A stretch of DNA of 13,527 bases from ARS1285 sp038045965 (GTDB taxonomy: Archaea > Nanobdellota > Nanobdellia > Pacearchaeales > GW2011-AR1): assembly GCA_038045965.1 (NCBI GenBank), contig JBBSXD010000007.1:1-13527 (forward strand), written 5' to 3'. Positions 12,005-13,527 of the stretch are shown here, piece after piece. The translations under genes were made by a program, and so were the position numbers. The stretch's first letter is position 1, and every line of letters starts with the position of its first letter. A model generated the notes under the pieces. It was not told where the DNA came from and did not search any database. It saw only the letters and a program-made list of their open reading frames with translations.

Positions 12005-13527
12005 TACTCAAATGAGGCTTTTAGTAGTTGCGAACTGAAATTCTCGCCTAAGCTTGAATCTTACATTCCAACTCTATCAACGTCGTCTTCTTCGACGGCC
12101 TTTGTTGTTTCGTTTTGCGGATGGCTTCGTGCTTAGATGCTTTCAGCACTTATCCATGTAGAGCGTAGCTGCACAACCTGCTCATAACAATTGTTAGACC
12201 AGAGGCTCCGAACCTTCGTTCCTCTCGTACTAGAAGATCCTTCCACTCAAACAACGACATACCTAATAGATATCATACAATCTGTCTCACGACGATCTTA
12301 ACCCAGCTAACGATTCCTTTTAATATGTGAACTCCAGCACCCTTGGCCGCTTGTGCACGACCAGGATAGGAAGAGCCGACAGCGGTGTAGCAAGCCTCGC
12401 CGTCAATTTGAACTATCAGGCGAGACAACCCAATTATCCTTGGGGTAACTTTTCTATCACAATAGGGTCCCAATAAAAGACCACTATGGTTCGCTAGGCC
12501 CATCTTTCAATTCTGCTTTCAGTACTGTTTTGAAAACAGTTAGACAAGCTTTTGCCCTTACGCTCTACTCTAGATTTCCGACCTAGATGAGCTTGTCTTT
12601 AGGTCCCTCCGATATCTTTTCAGAGGGGTGCCGCCCCAGCCAAACTACCCGCCTGCTGATGTCCTCAAAAGAGTAAGTAAACCTACAAAAAATGAGTAGT
12701 ATTACATATTGTGCTCCACTTTCGCCGAAGCTAGGTATCTACGCTCCTACTTATTCTAAGCATTTATTATAAATTTACACCAACAAGTTGTAGTAAAGTT
12801 CCACAAGGTCTTAGCTTCCCATTAGGTATCCCAGGTCTGTTCACCTGGCAATAATTTCAGAAGTTTCTCGTTAGGGACAGTGACAATTTCGTTAAACCAT
12901 TCATGCAAGTCGCCATTCAGACGACAAGGTACTACGCTACCTTAAGAGCCTCAAGAATTAGGCCCGCCGTTTGATGGACCTTAGCCGCGTTGAAACGCAG
13001 TTTTAGACACCACCACTGGGCAGGTCTCACCGATTATACAAGTCCTTTCGGATTAGCAATCGGCTATGTTTTTGATAAACAGTCGAACTATCTCTGTTAC
13101 TGAGATCTACAAATGCCTAACTATTTCTAACAAGACAAATATAGACACTCCTTATACCGAAGCTAAAGAGCTAATATGCCGAGTTCCCTTAACAAGATTA
13201 AACTTTCAGGTCTTAGCCTTCTCAGCTAGAGCATCAGTGTCGATTCTGGGTACAGCTATTTAACTTAATAAAATATTGATCTTTTTACTATCTCCTGGAA
13301 TCAATATCTTTCGTTGTAAATATTCTTATGTATCTAAGGATTACCCTCCACATTTTTCTATTTACAAATATTCTTTCAAATATATACTTATCCTGAAGCA
13401 AATCATATCTAGAAATTAAATAGTACAGGAATATTAACCTGTTGTCCATCGTAATATTATTTTAAAATATAACTTAGGTGCTGACTAACCCTTGGTTAAT
13501 TGATATTGCCAAGGAAACCTTGCTCTT
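12005..13527 (-). rRNA. 23S ribosomal RNA, 3' half (continues past the window edge)
   Basis: The minus strand carries the 3' part of an archaeal 23S rRNA, about 1.5 kb, starting near E. coli position 1390 and running to the 3' end. Landmarks are GGTTAATATTCCTGTACT (near 13440), the peptidyl-transferase and domain V segments, and the sarcin-ricin loop AGTACGAGAGGAAC (12231-12218). The helix GATAAGTGCTGAAAGCATCTAAGCACGAAGCC (near 12125-12156) is also clear. The 3' terminus, about 12005, is estimated from the CUACUAA segment and is accurate only to about 10 nt. GC content is visibly higher than in the protein genes. I see no intron or large insertion. Short open frames in this stretch are not genes. 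Confidence 0.95.

Noticed and set aside
12273..13263. Short open frames on both strands in the right part of the window
   Set aside because: They lie inside conserved 23S rRNA sequence.

Overview
The window reads as a piece of a small, very AT-rich archaeal genome, most likely a DPANN lineage of the Woesearchaeota/Pacearchaeota type. The evidence is archaeal/eukaryotic ribosomal proteins eS19, eL39 and eL31, the archaeal tRNA methyltransferase TrmY, a form III-class RuBisCO, an archaeal RNase P RNA, a tRNA-Phe without encoded CCA, and archaeal TATA boxes about 25-30 nt before many start codons, which implies leaderless or nearly leaderless transcripts. The phylum is an inference; a 23S or ribosomal-protein tree would settle it.

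Layout. Positions 2-55 hold the probable 3' end of an unidentified plus-strand gene. A minus-strand block (59-4859), read in transcription order, is eS19, a scaffold gap of 100 N, eL39, eL31 with a long charged tail, a divergent AlkD-like protein translationally coupled to eL31, a second AlkD-like protein with its active-site residues intact, a malate:quinone oxidoreductase-like flavoprotein, and TrmY. A symmetric TATA box at 4930-4939 appears to serve eS19 and a divergent 73-aa protein of unknown function. The next minus-strand block (5176-9716) is CysS, a polytopic membrane protein, RuBisCO, a stand-alone NFACT-R protein and a YhbY/CRM RNA-binding protein. From 9821 to 11022 the plus strand carries tRNA-Phe(GAA), a small single-span membrane protein, a pilin-like secreted or anchored protein and a small helical protein. 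From about 11384 downward the minus strand encodes RNase P RNA. After an unassigned AT-rich stretch, the 3' half of a 23S rRNA runs off the right edge of the window (minus strand).

Functionally the window is dominated by translation and RNA metabolism: ribosomal proteins, CysS, tRNA-Phe, TrmY (whose substrate is tRNA position 54), RNase P, 23S rRNA, YhbY and NFACT-R. Accessory metabolism is represented by RuBisCO (in archaea usually part of AMP/nucleoside salvage) and the Mqo-like flavoprotein. DNA base repair is represented by the two AlkD-like proteins. I see no CRISPR array, transposase, prophage or obvious defence system, and no wholly new multi-gene system. The most interesting points are the degenerate AlkD paralogue coupled to a ribosomal gene, the NFACT-R/YhbY pair, the RuBisCO loop-6 variant, the structured eS19 leader and the apparent lack of a P1 helix in the RNase P RNA.
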